From Arthrobacter sp. B1I2 (GTDB lineage Bacteria > Actinomycetota > Actinomycetes > Actinomycetales > Micrococcaceae): a stretch of 64,000 bases of DNA. Positions within the stretch are counted from its first letter, which is position 1. Every line of letters starts with the position of its first letter. Below are positions 52,352-60,107 of the stretch, one piece after another. The DNA lies in contig NZ_JAUSYC010000001.1 in the NCBI RefSeq assembly GCF_030816485.1, positions 2,976,001 through 3,040,000 on the forward strand, read 5' to 3'. The notes below the pieces were generated by a model that was not told where the DNA came from, ran no database searches, and saw nothing but the letters and a program-made list of their open reading frames with translations. A program made the position numbers and the translations under genes.

Positions 52352-53029
52352 CTAGTAGCCTTCGCCGTACTCTGCGGTCACCAGGATGGGCAGGTGGTCC
52401 GAATTTCCGCGCGGCAGCGTTTCCACGCTGGCAATGTCCAGGCCCAGTGACGTAGCGAAGTCGAAATGGCCCTTGAACACCTTGTACCGCGTGTATGTGC
52501 GCCTGTTGCTAAGTGAGAGGGCGTAGCCGGAGTTCTTCATGTGCATGTCCAGGTTCTTGGTGAAGAACGGGTAGTTGAAGTCGCCCACCATCAGGGTCAT
52601 CAGGCCACTGCCCATGCTCAGCAGTTCGGCGTGGGCTGCGTGGATCTGCTTCCTCCGCAGCGAGTTCGACGCCGTCAGCGGGGCTGCGTGGAACGAGCCG
52701 ATTACCAGCTCGTGCTGGGTTTCGTTGTCCATGAGCCGGGTGCCGATGAGCCGCTCATGGGCCGGGGCCAGGACCCGGTCATGCATCGATTTCTTCAAGG
52801 CGAAGGACTGCGTGTCCAGTGCCGTAAACCGGCTGGTGCGGTAGTAGATGGCCAGCCCCAGCCGGTTGCCCTTGGTGGCATCAGCCAAATGCAGGGGGCC
52901 CAGGGTCTCCGGAAGGTCGCTTGAATCCACTTCCTGGAGGCACAGCGCATCGATGTCATGGTTCCGTGCCAGCGCGAGAAGCTCGCCACTGGCTGTGTGT
53001 TTGCGGAGGTTGTAGCTGATGACGCGCAT
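52352..53029 (-). CDS. Endonuclease/exonuclease/phosphatase (EEP) family protein
   Basis: Metal-dependent phosphohydrolase fold, 225 residues: RVISYNLRKHTASGELLAL, metal Glu in LCLQEVDSSDLP, FHAAPLTASN, GDFNYPFF (Asp, Asn) and C-terminal NSDHLPILV (Asp-His pair). It could hydrolyse DNA, phospholipid headgroups or inositol phosphates; no signal peptide, so cytoplasmic. ATG 53029 follows AGAGGTG. Convergent with the preceding large membrane-protein gene (26 nt between stops). Confidence 0.88.
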   Translation of the reverse strand: MRVISYNLRKHTASGELLALARNHDIDALCLQEVDSSDLPETLGPLHLADATKGNRLGLAIYYRTSRFTALDTQSFALKKSMHDRVLAPAHERLIGTRLMDNETQHELVIGSFHAAPLTASNSLRRKQIHAAHAELLSMGSGLMTLMVGDFNYPFFTKNLDMHMKNSGYALSLSNRRTYTRYKVFKGHFDFATSLGLDIASVETLPRGNSDHLPILVTAEYGEGY

Positions 53030-53190
53030 GAAACACCTCTTTTTGAGGGTTGCTGACAGGACCAGTTCCTGAGTCTAGTCCGATTGCCACCTGCACCCGC
53101 CAACATTTCGTTGCCTGCCGCAGCGCGCCGCCCTCCGCGCCGGGAGATAGAGTTAGTGCCAATTCACTGAGATTCCGTAAGGGGCCAGCC

Positions 53191-53994
53191 TTGACTGCAG
53201 ACCTGCCCGAACTTGCCGGGGGCAACTTCTACTACATGGACCTTGGCGGCGGCCGGTTCCGGTCCACCATCCACGCCCAGGGTGCCTGGAACGCCCACGA
53301 ACAGCACATGGCTCCCGCCTCCGGGCTGATGGCAGATGTCCTGGAACGGCACCAGCCGCGGGAGGACATGCGAATGGCCCGGATCAGCTACGAGATCCTC
53401 GGTCTGATCCCGGGCGGCGAGTTCCGGATTGACACCACAACGCTGCGGCCCGGCAGGACCATCGAGCTGGTGCAGGCCGAACTGGTGGCCGGAAGCCGGA
53501 CCGCGATCCGTGCCACCGGGTGGCGAATGCTGACCAGTGACACCGGTGAGGTGGCCGCCGTCGAGGACGCCGCGATACCCGGCCCGGACGAATGCAAGCC
53601 CTATGATGGCTCCGCCGTCTGGCCGGGAGGCTACATCCGGTCCCTTGAAATGAGGGTGGCCGAAGGGCACCGGCCGGGTGCCGGGAAAGTATGGCTCCGC
53701 ACCGACCACCCCCTGACCGACCGCGCGGACAGCGGGGACTTCGCGCGGCTCATGGGGCTGGTGGATACCGCCAACGGCATCGCTGCCCGGGTGCCCCCGG
53801 GCAAGGACAGCTATGCGTTCCCCAACCTTGACCTGCAGATCCACATGTACCGGCGCCCCGAAGGGGAGTGGCTGGGACTGGACAATGCTGTGTCGTTCGG
53901 CCGTGACGGGATCGGGCTCACGTCCACCGTGCTGCACGACCGGCAGGGCCCGTTCGGCCGCGCTGAACAGATCCTGACACTGCGCAGGACTTGA
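53191..53994 (+). CDS. Acyl-CoA thioesterase-like (double hot-dog) protein
   Basis: Protein of 267 residues with the TesB-like/4HBT_3 two-hot-dog layout: FRSTIHAQGAWNAHEQHMAP, MRMARISYEILGLIPGGEF, ELVAGSRTAIRATGWRML in the first half; KVWLRTDHPLTD, LVDTANGIAARVPPG and FPNLDLQIHMYRRPEGEWLG in the second. It probably hydrolyses an acyl-CoA. The start is TTG 53191 (LTADLPELAGG), with AAGGGG 6 nt upstream; longer in-frame starts at 53050 precede non-conserved sequence. Confidence 0.82.
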   Translation: MTADLPELAGGNFYYMDLGGGRFRSTIHAQGAWNAHEQHMAPASGLMADVLERHQPREDMRMARISYEILGLIPGGEFRIDTTTLRPGRTIELVQAELVAGSRTAIRATGWRMLTSDTGEVAAVEDAAIPGPDECKPYDGSAVWPGGYIRSLEMRVAEGHRPGAGKVWLRTDHPLTDRADSGDFARLMGLVDTANGIAARVPPGKDSYAFPNLDLQIHMYRRPEGEWLGLDNAVSFGRDGIGLTSTVLHDRQGPFGRAEQILTLRRT

Positions 53995-54062
53995 CCGGAA
54001 CTGCAGTGCACAGATCACGGACGGCAGCTCCTGGTTGTCTGCCGGGTATGGTGCGCGGCATG

Positions 54063-54097
54063 TATCGCTGACTATCGTTGTATATCGTTCGCGATCG
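54063..54097 (+). promoter_or_regulatory. Helically phased TATCG repeats in the PadR promoter
   Basis: TATCG begins at 54063, 54073 and 54083, and GATCG at 54093: four copies exactly 10 bp apart, all on one face of the DNA helix, ending 12-15 nt before the PadR ribosome binding site and start (54113). Probable autoregulatory operator of the PadR protein. Confidence 0.55.
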
Positions 54098-54112
54098 ACA
54101 AAGGAGTTCAAC

Positions 54113-54655
54113 ATGCGTGCTTCATACCCTGCAGGCGGATTCGGCGGGAACAATCTGGACGGCATGTGGCAGGCCGTCGAGGAGTTGCGCTCCCGGTTCG
54201 AGAAGCGGGTGGGAACCCGTGCCGGGAAAGGCGAGGTGCGGGCAGCGGTGCTTGCCCTCCTCGCGGAGCGGCCCATGCACGGCTACCAGATCATCCGCGA
54301 GATCGAGGAACGCAGCGGCGGCAGCTGGAAGCCGAGCGCCGGTTCCGTCTACCCCACGCTGCAGCTGCTGGCCGATGAAGGGTCCATCAGCGCCGAGGAA
54401 TCCAACGGGCGGAAAATCTACTCACTGACTGAAGCGGGCCGCGAGGAGGTAACAGCCCACCATGGAGCTGCGCCGTGGGATCCGGCAGGCCCCATGGCCG
54501 CATCCGGAATCACCTCCCTTCCCAAGGCCGGGATCGAACTGGCCCAGGCGGCAGCGCAGGTAGGCCGTACCGGTTCACCGGAACAGGTGCAGCAGGCAGT
54601 GGCAGTCCTGGACGAGGCCCGCCGCCGGCTCTACGCCATCCTCGCCCAGGACTGA
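54113..54655 (+). CDS. PadR-family transcriptional regulator
   Basis: Protein of 180 residues. Winged-helix domain ~42-118: VRAAVLALLAERPMHGYQII, SGGSWKPSAGSVYPTLQLLA, GRKIYSLTEAGREEV; the C-terminal dimerisation helix contains VQQAVAVLDEARRRLYAIL. The N-terminal ~35 residues are Gly-rich. ATG 54113 follows AAAGGAG. The upstream phased repeats suggest autoregulation. The AarF/UbiB gene starts 6 nt after its stop, so it is likely the controlled partner. Confidence 0.9.
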   Translation: MRASYPAGGFGGNNLDGMWQAVEELRSRFEKRVGTRAGKGEVRAAVLALLAERPMHGYQIIREIEERSGGSWKPSAGSVYPTLQLLADEGSISAEESNGRKIYSLTEAGREEVTAHHGAAPWDPAGPMAASGITSLPKAGIELAQAAAQVGRTGSPEQVQQAVAVLDEARRRLYAILAQD

Positions 54656-54660
54656 CGCGG

Positions 54661-56373
54661 GTGGCGTCCACCGTCCAGGCCAGGGCTGACCCGCGGCGCC
54701 CGGCCCGGGAGCACCGCGGGCGCTACCGGCGGATCCTGCGCTTCGCCGCCTGGAACCTCGCCGCCACCTGGTGGTTCGAGCTGTTCCTGCCGCGGATCGG
54801 GCTTGGCCGGATCGCCGCACGGACACGTTCCCGGCGGATGCAGCAATTTGCCCGGCGGTTCCGTGACCTGGCCGTGGAACTCGGTGGGCTGATGATCAAG
54901 GTGGGCCAGTTCCTGTCTTCCCGGCTCGACGTCCTCCCGCCGGAAATCACCAAAGAGCTCGAAGGGCTCCAGGACGAGGTCCCGCCGGTTGCCTTCCCGG
55001 CAATCGCCGCCCTGGCGGCACAGGAACTGGGTGCGCCCCTGGGTCATGTGTTCGCCGCCGTGGACGAGCTTCCGATCGCGGCCGCCTCGCTGGGCCAGGC
55101 CCACCGGGCCTGCCTGAACACCCTGGACGCCGGGGATACGGGACTCGACGCCGTGGTCCTGAAAGTACAGCGTCCGGGGATCGGCGCCATCGTCGACGTC
55201 GACCTTGCCGCCCTGCGGAAGGTGGGCGGCTGGCTCAGCCACGTCCGGCTTGTCTCCCGCCGTGCCGACATGCCGGCGCTGGTGGAGGAATTCGCGCTGA
55301 TCAGCCTGCAGGAGATTGACTACCTGCACGAGGCAGTCAACGCCGAGCGCTTCGCCGCGGACTTCGCCGGGGATGACCGGGTGGCAGTGCCGGAAGTCGT
55401 TTGGGAACGGACAACCCGCCGCGTGCTCACCCTTGAGGATGTCACGGCCATCAAGATCACTGATGCGCCCGCGCTCCGCGCCGCCGGGATCGATCCCGCG
55501 GCGGTTGCCCCGGTTTTTGCCTCCATCATGTTCGACCAGCTTTTCACCAACGGCTTCTTCCACGCCGAGCCGCACCCGGGCAACATTTTCGTCACCCCCG
55601 TCCGTGCAGAAGCAGGGGAACTTCCCTGGAAGCTGACCTTCATCGACTTCGGCATGATGGGAGAGGTTACTGCGTCCACGCGCAGCGGCCTGCGGAAGCT
55701 TCTGATCGCAGCAGCCGCACGCGACGGCAAGGGACTGGTGGCGGCGATCAACGACGTCGGCGTCCTGATGCCGTCCGCCGACAGCGTGGGCCTGGAGCGC
55801 GCCATGACGCAGCTCTTTGCCCGCTTCGGCGGCATGGGCTTTGCCGAGCTCCGTGAAGTCGACCCCCGGGAGTTCCGCGATTTCGCGGTGGAGTTCGGGG
55901 ATGTAGTCCGCTCGCTGCCGTTCCAGCTGCCGGAGAATTTCCTGCTGATCATCCGCGCCATGTCCCTGACGTCCGGCGTGTGCAGCGCACTGGACGAACG
56001 CTTCAACCTCTGGGACTCCGTGGAACCCTATGCGGCACAGCTGCTGCGGAACCAGCGCGGCAACGTGGTACAGGACGTGGCGCGGCAGGCCTTCGACGCC
56101 GCGGGGATCGCCTTGCGACTGCCTGGCAGGCTCGACGCCCTGGCCGGCCGGCTCGAGGAGGGATCACTGCAGATGGCCGTTCCCCGGCTGGAGCGGCAGG
56201 CCGCGCGGCTGGAACGGGCGGGACGTCGTTCGGCCTCCGCCCTTGTTTTCGGTGCCCTGCTGGTGGCGGGCGCCATCGTCCGCGCCGACGACCTGGGGCT
56301 CGGCAACATGCTGATGACCGCGTCGTCCGTTCCGCTGCTGCATGCCCTGTGGGCGGGGCGCCGAGGGCATTAA
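54661..56373 (+). CDS. AarF/UbiB (ABC1) atypical kinase
   Basis: Membrane-associated protein-kinase-like protein of 570 residues. Signature parts: KVGQFLSSR (KxGQ), AAASLGQAHRA (Ala-rich loop), VVLKVQRPG (lysine), EIDYLHEAVNAERFAADF, AEPHPGNIF and FIDFGMMG (metal Asp). Family members act in quinone or lipid metabolism; here no quinone genes are adjacent. The C-terminus has one or two hydrophobic segments (ALVFGALLVAGAIV). GTG 54661, 6 nt after the PadR stop, is taken as start; there is no strong ribosome binding site, and the true start is uncertain. Confidence 0.88.
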   Translation: MASTVQARADPRRPAREHRGRYRRILRFAAWNLAATWWFELFLPRIGLGRIAARTRSRRMQQFARRFRDLAVELGGLMIKVGQFLSSRLDVLPPEITKELEGLQDEVPPVAFPAIAALAAQELGAPLGHVFAAVDELPIAAASLGQAHRACLNTLDAGDTGLDAVVLKVQRPGIGAIVDVDLAALRKVGGWLSHVRLVSRRADMPALVEEFALISLQEIDYLHEAVNAERFAADFAGDDRVAVPEVVWERTTRRVLTLEDVTAIKITDAPALRAAGIDPAAVAPVFASIMFDQLFTNGFFHAEPHPGNIFVTPVRAEAGELPWKLTFIDFGMMGEVTASTRSGLRKLLIAAAARDGKGLVAAINDVGVLMPSADSVGLERAMTQLFARFGGMGFAELREVDPREFRDFAVEFGDVVRSLPFQLPENFLLIIRAMSLTSGVCSALDERFNLWDSVEPYAAQLLRNQRGNVVQDVARQAFDAAGIALRLPGRLDALAGRLEEGSLQMAVPRLERQAARLERAGRRSASALVFGALLVAGAIVRADDLGLGNMLMTASSVPLLHALWAGRRGH

Positions 56374-56477
56374 GACGGCTGCCGCCGTCGGGCGTAATCT
56401 AGGGATGGCCTGTCCGCCCACAGCCATCGAACACGGCACCACTGAACGTGTGCACCCAACACAGGAGTCTTGCAACA

Positions 56478-57227
56478 ATGCACCAAACCGGTACTGAACT
56501 CCGCACGCTCACCGTGGTGCGGCAGGACGTGTCCCTGGGCGCGGGCCGCGACCTCGAATTCGGCCTGGAGCTGCTGGCCCGGGCCAAGGGCGGCGGTATT
56601 GGTCCCACCCTGCGGCTCTACCGGCCCGCGCCCACCGTGGCGTTCGGGCAGCGGGACACCCGGTTGCCCGGATTTGACGCGGCCGCCCAGGCCTGCCGGG
56701 ACAACGGCTTCGAACCCCTGGTCCGCCGGGCAGGAGGACGCGCCGCCGCATACCACCAGGGCACCCTGGTGGTGGACCATATCGAACCGGACCCGGACGC
56801 CGTCGCCGGGTCCAAAACCCGGTTCGGCTACTTCGGCGGGCTCTTTGCGCAGGCGCTGCGCAGCGTTGGGGTGCAGGCGGCGGTGGGGGAAATCCCGGGT
56901 GAATACTGTCCCGGGGAATTCAGCGTGCATGGAACGGACCCGGCGGACAGCTCCCGGCGGGTGAAACTGGTGGGTACCGCGCAGCGGGTTGTCTCCGGCG
57001 GCTGGCTCTTCAGCTCGGTCATTGTGGTGGAGGATTCCGCGCCGATCCGCAAGGTCCTTACCGACAGCTATGCCGCGCTGGGCCTGGACTGGGATCCCGC
57101 CACGGCCGGCGCCGCCAATGACCTGGTGCCCGGCCTGGATGTGGCAGCAGTGGAGCAGGCCCTCCTGGACACATATGCGGGCCATGCCACCCTGGAAACT
57201 GCTTCCTTCAGCAGCCTGGGGGCATGA
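56478..57227 (+). CDS. Lipoate-protein ligase A / octanoyltransferase-like protein
   Basis: Protein of 249 residues of the biotin/lipoate ligase (BPL/LPL) fold. Motif VRRAGGRAAAYHQGTLVVD corresponds to RRxxGGxxVxH with the lipoyl-AMP/octanoyl pocket, and VKLVGTAQRV supplies the conserved Lys. It should attach lipoate or octanoate to an acceptor domain, but the family also has non-lipoylating members. ATG 56478 follows AGGAG. No dehydrogenase or glycine-cleavage gene is adjacent. Confidence 0.85.
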   Translation: MHQTGTELRTLTVVRQDVSLGAGRDLEFGLELLARAKGGGIGPTLRLYRPAPTVAFGQRDTRLPGFDAAAQACRDNGFEPLVRRAGGRAAAYHQGTLVVDHIEPDPDAVAGSKTRFGYFGGLFAQALRSVGVQAAVGEIPGEYCPGEFSVHGTDPADSSRRVKLVGTAQRVVSGGWLFSSVIVVEDSAPIRKVLTDSYAALGLDWDPATAGAANDLVPGLDVAAVEQALLDTYAGHATLETASFSSLGA

Positions 57228-57270
57228 CCCGCATCAGTTCCGGCGCGGTGCCGTGTGTGCCGGGGGCCGG

Positions 57271-57528
57271 TCAGGCAGCCAGGCGGCTCTTGACCTCGGC
57301 AGCTGATGGGTTGGTGGCTGCGGAGCCGTCCGGGAAGAGTACCGTGGGGACGGTCCGGTTGCCGCCGTTCAGCCGCTCCACGAGTTCGGCGGTGCCGTCC
57401 ACCTCTTCGATGTTGATTTCCGTGTAGCCGATGCCCTGCGCATCCAGCTGCTTCTTCAGCCGGTTGCAGTAGCCGCACCAGGTGGTGGAGAACATGGTGA
57501 TGGTGCCGGATTCGGGAGTGAAGTCCAC
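57271..57528 (-). CDS. Mycoredoxin (glutaredoxin-like)
   Basis: Thioredoxin-fold oxidoreductase of 85 residues that reduces mycothiol mixed disulfides in actinobacteria. Active site STTWCGYCNRLK (CxxC); cis-Pro segment RTVPTVLFPDG; C-terminal TNPSAAEV. This is the size and pattern of Mrx1. GTG 57528 is preceded by ATAGGAG at 6 nt. It is convergent with the lipoate-ligase-like gene and divergent from the SRAP gene. Confidence 0.92.
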   Translation of the reverse strand: MDFTPESGTITMFSTTWCGYCNRLKKQLDAQGIGYTEINIEEVDGTAELVERLNGGNRTVPTVLFPDGSAATNPSAAEVKSRLAA

Positions 57529-57661
57529 AGGGATCTCCTATACGTCGCTTGAAAGGTTTCCTTACCGTCAACCGTAGCGTGGCCGCCGGTATTCCCCGGT
57601 GTTGCAGGCCCGCCCTGGTGCCTGGATGACAGTATGTGGCGGGCGGTGGCAAGCTGGTGCC

Positions 57662-58423
57662 ATGTGTGGACGCTACGTAATGGCACGTGCCGTGGGGGAC
57701 CTCCTGGCCGAGTTTGACGCCGAGCTTGAGGAAGAGGTGAGCATCCCGCCGTCGTGGAATGTGGCCCCTACCGATGCTGTCCCCATCGTGCTGGAGCGCC
57801 TGGTCGATGACGATGCCGCGCCCCGGCAGGTACGCCAGCTGCACGTGGCGCGCTGGGGCCTGGTCCCGTCCTGGGCAAAAGATCCCGGAATCGGCTCCCG
57901 CATGATCAACGCCCGGAGCGAATCCGTGCTGGAGAAGCCGGCGTTCCGGAAGGCCGTACAGTCCCGCCGTTGCGCCGTGCCGGCTGACGGCTACTACGAA
58001 TGGAAGCAGGGCCCTGGGAAGTCCAAACAGCCCTACTATGTGCACCCGGGCCAGGACCACGGGCTGGTGTTCGCAGGCCTCTACGAGTGGTGGAAGGACC
58101 CATCTGTTCCCGAAGGGGAGCCGGGACGCTGGCTGCTGTCCACGTCCATCCTCACGGCAGACACGCCCCCGGCAGGGACTGAATCCACCATTTTCGGGAA
58201 GCTGACGGAGCTGCACGACAGGGTGCCCCTGCCCATGGACAGGGCAACCATGGAAGCCTGGCTGGACCCGCAGGCGGATGACGCCGCCGGACTCGTGGAC
58301 CTGGTGCGGTCCGGGGTCAAAAATGCCGCCGCCGACTGGCGGGTTGTTTCCGTGGGCAGGGAAGTGGGCAACGTCCGCAACAACGGTCCCGAACTGATCC
58401 GCCCGGTGGAAGCCCTGTTCTAG
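57662..58423 (+). CDS. SOS response-associated peptidase (SRAP/YedK)
   Basis: Protein of 253 residues that forms a covalent thiazolidine link with abasic sites in single-stranded DNA, using Cys2 exposed after Met removal (MCGRYVMARAV). Other active-site parts: PSWNVAPTDAVP (Asn), RCAVPADGYYEWK (Glu) and GKLTELHDRVPLPM (His). All are intact. The start at ATG 57662 is fixed by the need for Cys at position 2. SRAP genes are often damage-induced; no LexA box is obvious here. Confidence 0.93.
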   Translation: MCGRYVMARAVGDLLAEFDAELEEEVSIPPSWNVAPTDAVPIVLERLVDDDAAPRQVRQLHVARWGLVPSWAKDPGIGSRMINARSESVLEKPAFRKAVQSRRCAVPADGYYEWKQGPGKSKQPYYVHPGQDHGLVFAGLYEWWKDPSVPEGEPGRWLLSTSILTADTPPAGTESTIFGKLTELHDRVPLPMDRATMEAWLDPQADDAAGLVDLVRSGVKNAAADWRVVSVGREVGNVRNNGPELIRPVEALF

Positions 58424-58447
58424 CAGCCGCCGCCAAAGGTGCGGGTG

Positions 58448-58870
58448 TCACACGGTGACGGTGCCGGCGTCGTCCACTGCCCAGGTGGGGTTGTAGGCCA
58501 CTTCCCAGCGAAAGCCGTCGGGGTCGGCAAAATACCCGGTGTAGCCGCCCCACGGCTGGGTAACCGGCTCGGCAATGATGGCAGCGCCTGCCGCCGCAGC
58601 CTCTTCCATGACCCTGTCAACCTCCGCGGGGCTTCGGAGGTTGTGGCTGAGAGTGATGCAGGGGATGCCTGCCGGCGGGGTGGTGCCTGCCTCAGCCTGC
58701 ATCTGGCGTGCATCCCAGAGGGAGAGCACCAGGCCGTGGTTCACCTGGATGAACAGCACCTCCCCGGCAACCTCGCGGTGGACCGGCCACCCGAGGCCAT
58801 CAATGTAAAAGGCGCGCGATTCCTGAACATTGCGGACTCCGAGGGAGATAAAGTCGACTCTGGGCTCCAT
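58448..58870 (-). CDS. VOC-family (glyoxalase/dioxygenase-like) protein
   Basis: Protein of 140 residues with one VOC beta-alpha-beta-beta-beta pair: RVDFISLGVRNVQESRAFYI, GLVLSLWDARQMQAEAG, ITLSHNLRSPAEVDRVMEEA and YTGYFADPDGFRWEVAYNP. Metal ligands near the first His position are not clearly conserved, so the activity is open. The start at ATG 58870 lies 6 nt behind minus-strand CAGTAT, so a leaderless transcript is plausible. Divergent from the chorismate-mutase gene with only ~16 nt between starts. Confidence 0.85.
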   Translation of the reverse strand: MEPRVDFISLGVRNVQESRAFYIDGLGWPVHREVAGEVLFIQVNHGLVLSLWDARQMQAEAGTTPPAGIPCITLSHNLRSPAEVDRVMEEAAAAGAAIIAEPVTQPWGGYTGYFADPDGFRWEVAYNPTWAVDDAGTVTV

Positions 58871-58886
58871 GCTTCGATACTGTCAG

Positions 58887-59210
58887 ATGATGGCGACAAT
58901 TCAAGGAAACGATAGGGATGCCCGGGCCGACAAGGAACAGCTCGCTGCCGTTCGGGTTGCCGTTGACGAGGTGGATGAGCAGATCGTCACCCTCATCGCC
59001 CGCCGCGAACGGCTGATCAGGATCGCCGGGACGCTCAAGGGTGATGACGCCGAGGTGCGTGCGCCTGGCCGGGTGGAGCGGATCATCGAGCACGTCCGGT
59101 CGGCCGCAGAGAAGAAGGACATCGACCCGGACATCGTCGAATCAACCTACCGGGCGATGATCTCCGGGTTCATTGAACTTGAACTGAAGATCCACAAAGA
59201 AAACAGCTGA
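58887..59210 (+). CDS. Chorismate mutase-type (AroQ-fold) protein
   Basis: All-helical protein of about 107 residues: long first helix LAAVRVAVDEVDEQIVTLIA with the conserved RRERLIRIAGTLK, then RVERIIEHVRSAAEKKDIDP and VESTYRAMISGFIELELK. This is the single-domain AroQ arrangement, catalysing chorismate to prephenate. Active-site positions are partly visible (Arg in helix 1, Lys in ARRERLIRIAGTLKG). Starts ATG 58887 and 58890 are both possible; the transcript overlaps the VOC promoter region. Confidence 0.82.
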   Translation: MMATIQGNDRDARADKEQLAAVRVAVDEVDEQIVTLIARRERLIRIAGTLKGDDAEVRAPGRVERIIEHVRSAAEKKDIDPDIVESTYRAMISGFIELELKIHKENS

Positions 59211-59223
59211 CAAGTTCCAGGAG

Positions 59224-59258
59224 CCGGTGGAGGAGCCCTAAAGGGTTTCCTCCACCGG
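59224..59258. terminator. Bidirectional hairpin between chorismate mutase and hypothetical gene
   Basis: CCGGTGGAGGA (59224-59234) pairs with TCCTCCACCGG (59248-59258) around GCCCTAAAGGGTT, which can extend the stem. It follows the chorismate-mutase stop by 13 nt and spans the stop codon of the convergent gene. Confidence 0.7.
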
Positions 59259-59627
59259 TACTCCGTGCTGGAACTCCCGTCCGTCCGCCTCGCTGAAGGC
59301 TGACAGGACGTGCCCCTGCCCGAGCCCGGTCAGGGCCGTGGCGGGAAAGCTTCCGGTGATGCTGTTTTCCGAGTGTGAAACCCCGGACAGGTCGTAATCC
59401 TCCTCGATTCCCTGGTCCCGGTTGAACGAGTAGCAGGCGATTGCCTCCCCGTTCATGAACTCGATGCACAGCCGCCGTTGTTGGGAATAGTCGGGAGAGG
59501 CTCCCATCAGTCCCACTACATAGGCGCCGGAATCCGGAATGGCGCCGTCGATGTCGAACCTTGCGACGAGGGTGGAGTCCTGGGTTTTGATGCTTGCCTG
59601 CTTCAGGAGTGCGTCATCGGTGCTCAT
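59238..59627 (-). CDS. Conserved hypothetical protein, 129 aa
   Basis: Soluble protein with no recognised family: VARFDIDGAIPDSGAYVVGL, RRLCIEFMNGEAIACYSF, EDYDLSGVSHSENSITGSFP, HVLSAFSEADGREFQHGVP. The repeated strand-like segments suggest a beta-rich fold. ATG 59627 (MSTDDALLKQ) with AGCAGGATG upstream is chosen. Its 3' end is inside a bidirectional terminator. Confidence 0.7.
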   Translation of the reverse strand: MSTDDALLKQASIKTQDSTLVARFDIDGAIPDSGAYVVGLMGASPDYSQQRRLCIEFMNGEAIACYSFNRDQGIEEDYDLSGVSHSENSITGSFPATALTGLGQGHVLSAFSEADGREFQHGVPVEETL

Positions 59628-59706
59628 GCCAACATCCTGCTCCCTGCCGCACGCTCCGTCCACCCCCGCCTATGTTTTGCTGCCGGCCCGGCGTAGACTG
59701 ATTTCG

Positions 59707-59724
59707 TTCGAATATATATTCGAA
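59707..59724. promoter_or_regulatory. LexA (SOS) box of the DUF6504-dnaE2 unit
   Basis: TTCGAATATATATTCGAA is a perfect 18-bp palindrome with the TCGAA-N6-TTCGA core of the actinobacterial LexA box (TCGAAC-N4-GTTCGA). It lies 35 nt before the GTG of the first gene of the dnaE2 unit. Confidence 0.75.
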
Positions 59725-59759
59725 TACCCGTCAAAGGAAGTACCGTCCGGGAGGCGCAC

Positions 59760-60107
59760 GTGGGCATGTTCAGCGAGTCCGTTGACGTGGTGTGTTCCGC
59801 TGCCGGGCAGCCTGAAGCCTTGACGTGGGCAGGCAAGTCCTACACAGTCTGCGCCGAGCCCGTCCGGTGGTATGAACGCCGGCAATGGTGGGCCGAGGAC
59901 AGCAGGGCCCCCCTGGGAAGCGGTCCCGGCGTGGTTGACCACGAAATCTGGCGGGTCCAGGTGCTGCCCGCCCAGGCGCCGTCCCGCCCCGGAGCCGGAG
60001 AACCTGCCGGCGCAGAACCTCTCACCCTTGACCTGACGCGCCATATCCGCAGCGGCCGTTGGCGGCTGTTGCGGATCCATGACGCCCTGCGCACCAGAAC
60101 AGCATGA
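59760..60107 (+). CDS. DUF6504 family protein
   Basis: Protein of 115 residues: AGQPEALTWAGKSYTVCAEP, YERRQWWAEDSRAPLGSGPG, DHEIWRVQVLPAQAP and RWRLLRIHDALRTRT. The family accompanies imuB/dnaE2 in actinobacteria; function unknown. GTG 59760 follows GGGAGG at 6 nt. The stop overlaps the dnaE2 ATG (ATGA), and both are downstream of the LexA box, so it is part of the SOS response. Confidence 0.8.
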   Translation: MGMFSESVDVVCSAAGQPEALTWAGKSYTVCAEPVRWYERRQWWAEDSRAPLGSGPGVVDHEIWRVQVLPAQAPSRPGAGEPAGAEPLTLDLTRHIRSGRWRLLRIHDALRTRTA

